This document shows, piece after piece, positions 53,532-64,000 of a stretch of DNA of 64,000 nt. The stretch is from Triangularia verruculosa (Eukaryota > Ascomycota > Sordariomycetes > Sordariales > Podosporaceae): contig MU863892.1 in NCBI GenBank assembly GCA_033296885.1, positions 293,404 to 357,403 on the forward strand. The letters run 5' to 3'. The number at the start of each line of letters is the position of its first letter. The first letter of the stretch is position 1. Position numbers and translations under genes: made by a program. The notes beneath the pieces were generated by a model, which was given only the letters and a program-made list of their open reading frames with translations, ran no database searches and was not told the origin of the DNA.

Positions 53532-55509
53532 CTAGGCCCATGTGGACTGGATTGGAGAAGAAACGAACCCGAGGCTGTAGCGGTGGCCAGCAGGGCCCAT
53601 TACGGGAGAGGCGGCCGAATAGGGGACCGTCCAGTTTCCAGAATCCTCGATATCACTGTGGGCGGCATCACCAAAGTCGCCGCCATACACGCTCGAGACG
53701 GGGCTGTATGCGCCATAAGGACTGGGAATGCCGAGATACTGCTGGTTCCCAGAGTGAGGGAAGGGAGACGACAGCTGCAGGGGGCTGACGGCACTGTTAG
53801 GAACCGACAGATCCTCTGTGCTGTAGCTGAAGGCCAAATTGTCGCCGTAATAGTACTCGGGCGAGGCGGCAGCCATTACCGGCGAACCATCATGCAGGTA
53901 GTAGGGAGCCGGGGCGTACTGCTGGAAGGTGGGCGCATCGACAGGCTGGGCCCAGCCCATGCGCGAGCGGAAATCAAAGACGGTGTTGAGGGGATGGTCC
54001 ATGAAGCTGATGGGGGTCTGGCCTCTTTCCGAGCTGTTCTGGGGCATGGTCTCCAGGCGACGATGGATTTCCTCGATGGGCTTGACAGCCAGGCTTCCAA
54101 AGTAAGCAGCGCCAATGTCAGGGAAGAGTCGCTCCATCAGCAGGGCGGCCGTGTAGTAGTGAGCAATCACCACCAACGAGTTGGCAGAACCACGGCTCTG
54201 CTGCAACATCTCGACGGGAAGCCAAAACAGCCATGTGCGCAGCGCACGCAGACGCTCAAATTGGTGGGCCAAAGGCTGGGTCGAGACGATCTTGCGGGAG
54301 CCCTTCATGAAGGTGATGAGCTGGGTGATGCGCTTGGTGGGCTCGTGGCTGTGCTTGAGATGAGTCTCAAGCTTCTGCAGCTGCTTCAGGGTCCGCTGGA
54401 AGCTTTCCAGGTCGGCTTCGCACGGCTGGTTGGGCTGGTGCTCCGGGGTGGGCGACGGAGGGCCGGTAGGGAACGTGCTGCTCTCGGCGATGAAGTCGCC
54501 GAACAGGGACTCGTGTTTCCAGGATTCCATGGCATCAATAATCTATTTTGTCCGAATTAGTCGGCGGTCGCGAGGGCTTGGCACCAGTTTTCACTCACCG
54601 TCGAGGTTCCTTGCATGAGTTGGGTCCAGCTCTTCCTGCATCAAGGTCAGTCCTGGTCGGTGTAGCGCGGATGGCTGCAGTATATTGCTTACCAATCTGT
54701 GTCTTGCCACGACAGGACCAGCGATGCCGCCAGGATGGCGTCGGAATTCTCTCTCGAGAAGGAGCTGATGGCTTCCTGAAGGCGGTTCAATGCAATGCCC
54801 CGGTGCTCATAGGCCATTTTGCCAACCAATGGGCAGTCGGTCAGGTACACAAGATGCGTGGCGGAAAACGCCAGCAGCGCATGCAAGACATAGTCGTGTG
54901 TAGCACCGATCTGGATGATTCTGGAAAACGACAGAAAAAAGGGGCTTGTTAGTAGGGACGACATGGAATGGCATGTGTCAGGGGTCCAGCCTTACATTGG
55001 AATCCGCCGCGTCCAAAGAGTGAAGCCATTTGCGTCGAGGCTCTCCATCTGTTCGCTGATGGACGCAACATGGTGGATCAACCTGAGTTGCTCGAGAGTC
55101 AAGTCATGGGGAGCGGGCGCAGGGTAGATGTGGCTGAATGGGAACACGCCGGTATCCTTCCACTGGGTGACCTCTTCCTCGATCTGAGGTGTCCACATGA
55201 GGTCGGGCTTGTCAGGCGAGCAGGACCTCTCAACAACCTGGGTGACGTCGTTGTACGGGCAGCGGACCTTGTGCTTGGTGCAGTTGCGGCTGAACCTAAA
55301 GTTAGTCTTCTGTTTCTCGAGTTTCAGGGGTAGCCCAAGCATACCATTGGGGAAAGCTTTCATCACATCTGATGTGACGGCGCTTGCTGTGAAGGATGTT
55401 AGTGAAAGGCTCCCAACTGTCAAGCCATCGGCTCAACTTACCAAGAGTCACATCCCTTCCGGGACTTGGTATGGCTCCGACGAGGAGGACCACCACCGGG
55501 ACCGGCCAT
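53532..55509 (-). CDS. Zn2Cys6 fungal transcription factor
   Basis: Six exons on the minus strand: 55509-55442, 55386-55345, 55289-54996, 54920-54693, 54635-54599, 54542-53532; 559 aa. All five introns (55-75 nt) have CTAAC-, CTGAC- or CTAAT-type branch sites. The zinc cluster is complete, with Cys at 20, 23, 30, 37, 40 and 47 (CDSCKRRHIRC and CRNCTKHKVRC) in the fungal CX2CX6CX6CX2CX6C spacing. The regulatory region begins near residue 130 and includes HALLAFSATHLVYL and SRENSDAILAASLVLSWQ, which recall the UPC2-type C-terminal family. The tail is Tyr/Ser/Pro-rich and ends STWA. Targets cannot be inferred, since no obvious cluster flanks it. The TAG stop is followed by 104 open codons in frame. 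The first two introns both interrupt Cys codons of the zinc cluster. Confidence 0.92.
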
Positions 55510-57846
55510 TATTATGGATACTTTGGGGAATTATTAAAACGAAAGACTGAACTGGATGTCAGCATCCAAGCCAAGACGAAAACAAAAACAGGTTGGGGGC
55601 TGCTAACATATATCAGAACACACAGTGCAGTGCGTCCTGGATGGGATAGCGAACGTTGCGAGTTGCGGTTGGGGAGAGGCGCACAAGGTGGTGTAAGGCT
55701 GACACTAGAGATTAATGTGAAGGACAAGGCAAGGCTATGTCCCCTCTTGGCGCAGACCTGGAGGCGGAGCTTGGGGAGAAACAGTCAAAATGCTGCGCGA
55801 GAGCCTGGTTCCTGCGTGGAGATGCGTCGAAGAGGCAAGGCAAGGCAAGGCTGCTGCTGCTGCTGCCGCTGCTTGCTACTGCTACGTGATGGTGACTACG
55901 TTACTGGTGGCGGTGATGAAGGGTTCGATCTCGGAGTTTTTCTCTTCCTTTCCTGGCTCCTTCTTGTTCTTCTTCCTGTGGTTTCCTTTCCCTTTTCCCT
56001 CAACAGTAGCGATCGTGTGGGGTTGTGTTTCTGGTTGATGCTGATGTTGACGTTGACGTTGATCACAGAGCGAATGTGTCTTCTTCTCTTCTCGGGTCTT
56101 CTCTCTCAAGACACAACATAAAAAAACGAAATAACCAAAGAAACAAGCGAATGACAGGAGTCGACGAGGACTTCCTTGGGGTGAGTGCAAAAAGCGAATG
56201 TGAGTGGTGGAGATGGGCAGCGACGGGGCTGATTCAGCGATGGTGTTGTATCTGGAAGATCAAAGAGAGCGGAGGATGGGCCCGTCGGGGGGACTGCAAA
56301 GTTAAATAGCACCCAATGCACGTCCTGGCTGTCCCCAGCAAGACAGCCGGGCCCTGTCTGCGGGACACCCTCAAAGCGCGCGCATTGCCCCATCGGGAAA
56401 GGCAGCCTGCCAAGCCAGGTCATCGCAGGCTACACCATGTGCGGGCACCCCGCCTCTGTCATCTCCTTTCGGCTAGGGTCGCTTAGCCATTTAGCTATTT
56501 GATATGTCCCGAACGGCGTCCTTTGTTGAAACCGACAACAGCGGGCACTTGTGGCAGTTGTCTAGTGGCCCTCATGCCTGCCTGACTCGCCTTCAACTAG
56601 TTTAGGCCATCAAGGTAGTGAGGCTGGCAAAAATGTCACTCATTCGCCATGCCTCGGCGGCCGTGATGGCTCCACGACGGGAGCTTCCAGTGTTCGACCC
56701 TGGGTCCGTGCAGCATCTCCTGTGCCATCGAACCGCCGTGGAAGCTGCCAGTGTCCAGCAGCAGTGCCGGGCTTTCATGCGTGCGCCGTTAACCGGGTGT
56801 GTCTCTTTCCTGTCTTCTATATAACCACACACAGTAAAATGTTACGTTAACTCGGAGGTAGGTCCAGTTGTGCGGGAGATGGCCCGGCACCAAAAGCATG
56901 ACGACAGACCAGACGGCAGCCCGGCACCCAGTGCCAAAAAGAGGCACAGAAGGGGACGATTAGCGGCGGGCACTAAAAACAAGACAGCTTTTCCAGGACG
57001 GTTCTGCCGGGACAGGCCGGAAGTCTGAAAAAAGAGAGGCGATGAGATGTGAGCGAGAGAGATTGGGTTTGGACTGGTCACCTGTCAAAAAGCTACAGGT
57101 GATAGATGGGGAACTGCTGTTTTTGGGTCCAAGGTCCGCCTGCGAATTGGAGATAGGCCGGGGAAATGGCCGTGCTGACTTGACTGTTGACCATCAAAAG
57201 GGCGCTCAGGCTAGCCGCCCCGGGGTTAGCGCCCCTCTGCCACAGAACACGAATTGAGGCGGAGCAGCAGCACGCCGGCTCGTCTCCCGTCGTCTCTCCC
57301 CTTCAATATTACTTCGACAAGTCACAGAGTGAGTGTCAACCACTGGTGGTTGTTTGAGTCTGCGCGGATTCATCAGGTGTGTGTCCCACGTGCATGTCTG
57401 TGAATGTCTCTGCCCGACGCCTAGCCTAGCCCCGGTATTCGCTCCAGAGAAACTTTGACGCCTCTCTCAGCAGGTCAGAAGAGATAGCGGTAGCTACCGT
57501 TCTCGTGGCTTCGGTCCTGTGGCGGGGTTAATTTCTGGTGGTCTTGATTGCCTCGACACTGTGTGTCCAAGTCTTCCTTCCGTCTTCCTCTCGACCACTC
57601 TGTGATGATAAGGAGGGGGCGGGAAGGGCGTTGTTGTTGCAGCAGCAGCAGCAGCCATCATCCGCCGTTCAGCCATCACCATGAACTTACCACCTGGTTG
57701 AACTTTTCTCGGGGGATGTCCCCCGCACTGCTCTGGGTCTGAGGATTTCTCCTGCATAGTTCCCAGTTGCAAAGAGGTTGGGCCTTGCAGCAGTTGTACC
57801 TAGGTAGTCACAAGTCTCGTGCAGCGCGCATATATGTAGCGCAGGG

Positions 57847-57848
<2 letters not shown>

Positions 57849-57896
<48 letters not shown>
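57849..57896. repeat. (CT)24 microsatellite
   Basis: Perfect dinucleotide array of 48 nt in noncoding DNA upstream of the Zn2Cys6 gene. Confidence 0.95.
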
Positions 57897-57898
<2 letters not shown>

Positions 57899-60800
57899 TT
57901 TTCGGTCAGAAGAGGAGTCGTCCGGTGTGGTGACATGCGTGCTGCATGCTGTCTGTCTTCCAATATTCATCTGTTCTTTCTTCTCCCCACAAAGCCGGCA
58001 GACTCTTTTTCCCTCGCGAGAGAATCACCTCGGACCAGGACGAGGATCCCTCACAAAGCGAGAGATGTGGCCCATCACCAGGGTTTAATACCGCGGTCCG
58101 AAGCCTTGCAGATGGACCAGACAAATGCCAAGGATCCGATGAGAATCATATCATGGAGCAAACTATTCCCCACCTGTCTGATGGTGGACCGGATCGCGGT
58201 TGATATTGGTTCTAGCGGGGCTTCAGGGCAACGCCGTCGCTGTCAGTGGCATCTCTAGGCGCGCTCTGTCTGATACAGTAGCGTGGTGTTGTGATGTTGG
58301 TGACCCCCATACTCGGTACAAACCAGTGAGAGCGTGCTGTGTTTCAGGTGATTCGTAACTGGGATTTTGGGGCTCGTGCCCAGTCCACACTGGTTGCAAC
58401 GTCAATCATCGGTTGTCGCTTCTGATCTGATTTTGGATGGAGAAACGAACATGAGTTGAACTGCCGGTTTCCCCCTGAGAGTTTTTTTGTGTGTGTCTGC
58501 CCCACGAAGCTCTCCATGACCCTGGTGTTGCTTCCGAACCCCCGTTTCCGTGCTCGCCTCGACCATTTAGTTTGTATTATGTCATTGTCCGTCTGCCGTG
58601 GAAGTACCGCAGTAAGCTCTCTCGCTAGCAGAGCTGAATTGCTTTTCGAGCTTCCATGAACCTGGGAATTGAAAAGGAAGCCAGAGGAACTTTGTCCTTG
58701 TCCACCTCGGTTGACCCGGAACCCGCCCAGCCGGGGGAACTCCGGTTCAACGGGCACGTCTTGCGTCGGGCTAGCAGAAAAGAAGCCAGCGATACCGCTG
58801 TCATGATAGCATCGATGACCCTCGTCTCTACACGTGGACCGGGTCCAGGATGACGCAGCACATCGCTTGGAGCTTCGAACACAACGACGGTGAGGGTGGA
58901 GATGGATCGGGGATTATCAGCCGGATTGCTGCTCTCTGGTTGGATGAAACAACCGTTTTCTCGTGTCCATTTTTGGCTGCCCGTTCCTGCCGCTTCCTTT
59001 GATCCCTGTCCTGTCCACTGGCAACCCTTGAACTCGTTGAATGTTTTTTCCCCTCATTCATCACACCCATGACTTGACCCCTTCTCCAACTTTTTTTACT
59101 GCTGTGCTCAGTCTAGGCAGCGAGCGAAGCGACCTGCTTTTTCCCCGCGCCAAGCAATGAGGGACCTTCGCTGGGTGCACCATTCACCGCCTCATTTTTT
59201 GGTGGTAAGCAACAATCACCGAAGTCTGTCTTTCCAGAGCCTCGGTTTTCCCTTTGGGCATTGTCCCCCTTGTCCCTTGACCGCGCCGTACGGGTACCAT
59301 CACATTACTACTGCGACCGCGTGGCCCCATGTTCTCCATCCGGTAGGTATCTGCTCTGGCTTGCTTGAACCTCATTTCATTCTGAACGGCGAAGACGACA
59401 TGTTTGTTCTAATGACATTTGGCGTTCTCAGCTTTTTTGTGGATGGCTTCTCTGCTTTGGGCATAGCGCGTTTCTAAATAAAAAGTTAACCTTTTTCTTT
59501 CCCTCTTCTGGCACGTCTCCACACTGACGTCTTCTGCTTGCCACATTCGGCCGAGTCGTGCACCGCTCATCCAATGACAGTGACAGGAAAGAGAGGAACA
59601 ATTCCTAAATCTATGTACAACGTTCCATGCTTCTATTGCTTCTTTCTTCCACAGCATTCCCTATTACGCAGTATTGCCCAACGGAAAAGCCGACATCTCT
59701 GTTCATTGCTTTTCGCCCTTCATGTCATATGTTGCACAGACAACACAAAGCACAGCACAGCACAGCTTGCACAACCGACGCCCCACCGCGGTCGTCACCG
59801 GCCTCTTCTATTTTTTTTATTTTTTTTTATTTTTCTCTTCGGCTCCCGGCAGCACCGCACCGTGTGTCCAAACTCCCGGGGCGCACCCAACGGCTAGTTA
59901 TAGGTTATCAATCGAAAATTGTTGATCTAATCGCACAAAAACCAAGGAACAAAAAGCCACACCCCATCGCTTGGGGTTGGTGGTCCCATGAGCGGAATTA
60001 TGGCCGTCCCCTCCGATCAGGTTGACTTTCCCTTTTTCTCTCCAAATCTTTTGACTGGAGAAGAAGAGAAAAGCTACCCCGCGTCCCACATTCTCTCTCT
60101 CCATACCTAGCTAGCCGATGTTCTCCCACCACCTGCCCCCAGGCGGGGGACCCCCCGGAACCGGCACCGCGGCAACAACGTTTTACCGATCACTACTCTA
60201 ACCCACCGGATGATGGAAATATGATCTGATAATTTATATCGGACCAAGACAACTGTCTGCTCCAGCAGATACCAAGAGAATTCCAAGAAAGTGAGAGGAA
60301 TACAATAATCCCTGCTTCCCTTGTCATCAGATCGAAGACTACCTAACAGCAAGAACTTCCAAGACAAATTAGAGAAGTGGACGAGTAGTTTTATCAGATA
60401 AGCGAGCCAGGCATGCTGCCCACCAAGCAACCCACCACCACCACACTAGATCCTTCGTTTCTTTTCCTTTCTCCGGACTAGCTGTTAGCCCTTCCTGGCT
60501 GCATCTGTGGGCTACCGAACGGTTGAACGGACGGATGGGGGTTGGCTGGCTGCATGCTGTCACCACACCAGCCCATTTTCCCACTCATCAGCTCACACTG
60601 TTTTGCCCCCCCTCCCCAGCGGGAAAGAAAAAGGCTGTCCGCAGCCCACGGAGTACCCTTTTTTTCTTCTTGCTAATTATAGCTTTGTTGCCCGATCTTG
60701 TGGGGGTAGCTAAGAAGATGGGTGGTGGCAGCCACGAGTGGATGGATGGGGAAAAATGGTGCCATGTGATGCTGATTTGTGAGTAGTTTTGAACCAGGTG

Positions 60801-63800
60801 CTTGGGTGGCTTTTTGTTCCTTCTTTCCCCCTCCTCCTCCCCAACAACCACACCACGTTCAAGCGTTCGGAGTAAAATATTTGGTTGGGTCACGTCGTCG
60901 TTTGCTGGCCAATACTTGGCGATACCAAACAATGATTGAGAAAAAGGGGGGTGTGGTGAGAAAAGCTTATCAACCCCCAACATTGGTGCGAGCGAGTGGT
61001 CTATTGCTGTCATGAGGGGGTGGTTTTCTTTTGTGTCACCTGGAGACTTTTCAGGTAGGTAGTTTTCTCAACCGATGGGTCCCCATCAAACCTCACCGTC
61101 ATACCTACTTGCTTGTCATCACCTGACCTTTTCTTACCTACCTACCCTTCTTGACAAGCATATAATTATGCCCAGGGCAGTTAACACTACCTCAACATTG
61201 CATGCACGCATGCTCTTCTGCGCGCGGCCTAAGGTAACATCTGCAATTATTCTGTCCCTTTCCTCTTGCTCAAGACCAGATTAAGGTTCCGTGCCTGCTC
61301 ATGCTGTCAGACTTCAAAATACGGTGAGAATAAACCTGGGATAAAGGAGAAAGTTGATTAAGAGGCTTGAGACAAAGCCAGTCATCTTTCTAGAAGGAAA
61401 GGTCCTATTCGGTGTTTCATGCTGTATCACGGTGGAAAAAAAGGGTTGGACATGATGCCCGTTGTTAGGTTGGTAGATATTCAGGGGTATGGTGGCATGC
61501 GGAAGGGGAGAGCCGATCTGGTGTCGGGTGGGTGCCTTGATGGAAAGGGGGGAGGCGCGATGATGAATCACCATTTGCAGGTGTGCTGTTAGGGATGCGG
61601 TGATGGTGGAGTTCGAACTGGGTTGCTGTGGTTTCGCCAGAGTGTCCTGATCGTACGATCTTCTGTTGATTTCGGATGCAGTGATCTTGTTCAGGCTGGT
61701 AGGTCAACCTCCTGAGTAGACGGAGAGGACCTTGCTTCCAGAAGGAGTCAGCATCTCTTCCACCAGCTCTACTTACTGTCTGCACGGCAGATCGTGTCCA
61801 GCACGTGCCTTGCCTCTCATGCGCTTATCCAGCTGGCGGCAGAGACACCACCTCACATATCTGGAATGTCTCGCATTTCCAATGATGCCCAAACATGGAT
61901 AAACCAAGTTCTTCAGCCATCACAAGAGTTAAGCTTCACCGAAACATGCATATGACACTCCCGAAGCGGTAGACTCTGGGGTTGGCTGACAACACCGTTG
62001 TGTTCAGGGGCATCCATTCTCACGAACGACCTGGGGAATGAGACCCGAAGGGACTATTTTTGTTAACTTCTAGAAATTAATTGGTTTCCAGAGCACACAC
62101 GAAATCGGTTCAGGCCGTTGACAATACTTGAAATGTCTTGGACTGGACGACCAGGACTGGATGAACAGACTCTGGGGAATATTCTCCAGGACCTCTTCGG
62201 TGCCACAAACTTTTGTTCGTGATCACTACAATGCCTTGTTGATATCAGCTCGTGTTGCCGTATGAGCTGAAGAGTAGAGGATTGGCTACCTCTCTTCTCC
62301 GTCATGTGCAACGTAGCCCACGAGCTGGAAAGCCAACAACCGATGGTTAACAAGGAGATGTTAATCGCCGGGCACCACTAACCCGCGGACATGGGATGCC
62401 AGGGGCAAAACTTACCAAAAGTGCAAAGGCCCAATGCATCAGATCTGACCAATGCGCTGACAATACCACTTGGGGCTAAAAAATTCCCCGAAGTCGGCCG
62501 AATTGACTGATGGGATGGGGTTGTTCGGGAATGTCCTAGCGCGGGCTAGTAACAGGTGAGATGAGATGACGGCGTGCACAGGTTTGCATTTCCCATCAGT
62601 TCACAAACAATAGCGAGGTGGAATAATAACCCTTTCCCAACAGTGGTGCATTCCCAATCAGTCATCCCACCGGCAATATCCCTTTACCCCAGCCTCAAAA
62701 CGAGGCGCAGCCATCACTCCCAGCAAAATCTGATAAACTCCGTACCTAGAGACCACGGAATCTTCAAACCGTTTCCATTCGCTCCCCAATCCCGATCAAG
62801 GCACAGCACACATTCGCGCAAGCGTCATCTCTGATCGGTCCCTGCCGAGCTTTTTGTCTCTCTTGGCAAAATGATCTCAACACAGCCTCACTCCCCTTCC
62901 ATCCCAACAGCTGGGCGCGGTATGTACCTGACTTCTTCACCGAGTGACGCGTCAACTGAGCGAAACAGCCGTAAAACTCTAGTGCCAATGCCCCCCCGCC
63001 CCACAAGGACAGATCCCCAGGTAGGTAGGTAATCAGGCGGGCTGACGTGCAGCTGTCACGTTGCCTTCCATCTTCCATAAACTCTGTTGGCAGTTCAAAA
63101 ATGGTATGGATGCATAGGGTTACACAAACAAATCGCCGAGATGGATCCCATCCATTGCCCCTCCCGTCAATATCACTGGCTGTAAGGGAACATCCATAAC
63201 AAATCCTCAAACATACCGTCCCAAACTGCAAAGACCTTGTGCTTCTCACCAGTTCCAAACAACCGCCAAGTACCCCCGTTCGGCCAGCCCTGAACCCCAA
63301 AGCGCAAAGATCTTGTGTGTTTTGTGCTACCACTCCACCACGCCAAGTACCTATCTTAATCCACCTCAGCCAGCCCTATCTGATTCCCAGAGTATAACAA
63401 ACATCCAGGATATCACGGCTCGAGATAGAGCCAATAGTAACAGTGCTATTTTGCTTCAACAGACAACAAACAAACAGAACCCCGACCTCAGCACTCAACA
63501 CACCTACTTAGTTAGGGCATCTTCTGTTGGTAGATAGGTATGGGACTGTTACACAAAATACCAAGTAGGTAGAATACCACACTCTCGGGTCATTGTCAAA
63601 AGGACACAAAGCCCATACATTCCCTGCAACCCGTTATCAAGTAAGAGTTCCTAGGTAAGGTAGATATGTGAAGGGAACGTTTTGATCTTGCAGCCGATAT
63701 GCATCGGCTTATTGTACAAACTTCTTGATGCAGGGTTCAGATTTGTTTCAACAGCACCACACATCATCCCTTATTGTCCGAGGTTATAATATCGCCGCTG

Positions 63801-63875
63801 CGGGGGCCGAAACGATGATGCTACCTAGCGGATGCCGGTTATCTGGCTTGAGTTTTGACAAAGAGTGTTTGAAAA

Positions 63876-63917
63876 GGGGGGGGGGGGGGGGGGGGGGGGG
63901 TTTTTTTTTTTTTTTTT
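63876..63917. repeat. G25-T17 double homopolymer
   Basis: Twenty-five G followed directly by seventeen T. Noncoding. Lengths may be unreliable because such tracts are difficult to sequence. Confidence 0.9.
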
Positions 63918-64000
63918 GGTTGGGCAATTAAATATATTTGATGGGATGTGCGTTTTATTTAAGAATTTTTGTTTTGTAAAAAAAAATGACAAAACACACA

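Larger units (their letters stand above)
55510..64000. other. 8.5-kb block without supported gene
   Basis: Both strands were read for domains, splice-linked exons and RNA genes; none was supported. The first 600 bases are probably promoter and leader of the Zn2Cys6 gene. Simple repeats include the CT array at 57849-57896, T/A tracts near 59811-59832, CAGCA units near 59753-59766 and the G/T homopolymer at 63876-63917. Frames up to about 190 codons (for example minus strand 62764-63333) start with non-ATG codons or look random. Confidence 0.45.

Noticed and set aside
53583..54560. 325-codon plus-strand frame across the Zn2Cys6 gene
   Set aside because: Antisense shadow of exon 6 of the transcription factor, whose exon structure and zinc cluster are unambiguous.
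62764..63333. 189-codon minus-strand frame near the right end
   Set aside because: It begins with a GTG, not ATG, and has no domain, signal or splice support; composition looks random.

Overview
The window looks like nuclear DNA of a filamentous ascomycete, most likely a sordariomycete. Introns are short (55-100 nt) with GTRNGT-type donors and CTAAC/CTGAC branch sites. Coding regions are GC-rich, intergenic DNA is long and full of microsatellites, and the gene content (Zn2Cys6 regulator, SAT4/PTH11-type membrane protein, berberine-bridge-type oxidase, SSH4, DCR2 and THO1 homologues) fits. Placement in Sordariales is an inference from style, not a search result. Thirteen protein genes and one tRNA gene are supported. 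No transposon with coding capacity, no CRISPR array and no secondary-metabolite core gene was seen.

Layout. 1-3690: no convincing gene; leader of the first gene. 3691-8211 (+): 1506-aa disordered protein ending in a divergent methyltransferase domain. 9868-12114 (+): DCR2-type phosphoesterase, 3 exons. 14740-16008 (+): Gln-rich orphan, 4 exons, possibly with a further 5' exon. 16669-18081 (-): seven-helix membrane protein, 5 exons including a 23-nt microexon. 20271-22102 (+): secreted FAD-linked oxidase. Then a run of minus-strand genes: THO1/SARNP (24355-25393), SSH4/EAR1 (26591-28296), a one-helix orphan (29972-31417), a disordered orphan (33531-35396) and an endonuclease/exonuclease/phosphatase enzyme (38916-39797). 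41639-42514 (+): low-complexity orphan. 44700-50821 (+): 2017-aa protein with ten GIRV motifs, a DH-like and PH-like core and further PH-like modules. 51713-51784 (+): initiator tRNA-Met. 53532-55509 (-): Zn2Cys6 transcription factor, 6 exons. 55510-64000: about 8.5 kb with no supported gene.

These are mostly independently transcribed housekeeping and regulatory genes, not an operon or an obvious cluster. Functional themes are mRNA export (THO1), endosomal sorting (SSH4), phosphatase signalling (DCR2), polarity or GTPase signalling (the DH/PH-like protein) and transcription control.

Most unusual signals: two genes (44700-50821 and 53532-55509) end in TAG but stay open in the same frame for 95 and 104 more codons. 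The large DH/PH-like protein has ten copies of a D-G-I-R-V/I-x-P motif. Most genes switch abruptly from C-ending to G-ending codons toward their 3' ends. The DCR2 gene has a G-quadruplex-prone GGGGTT array inside the intron that splits its last metal-binding motif.
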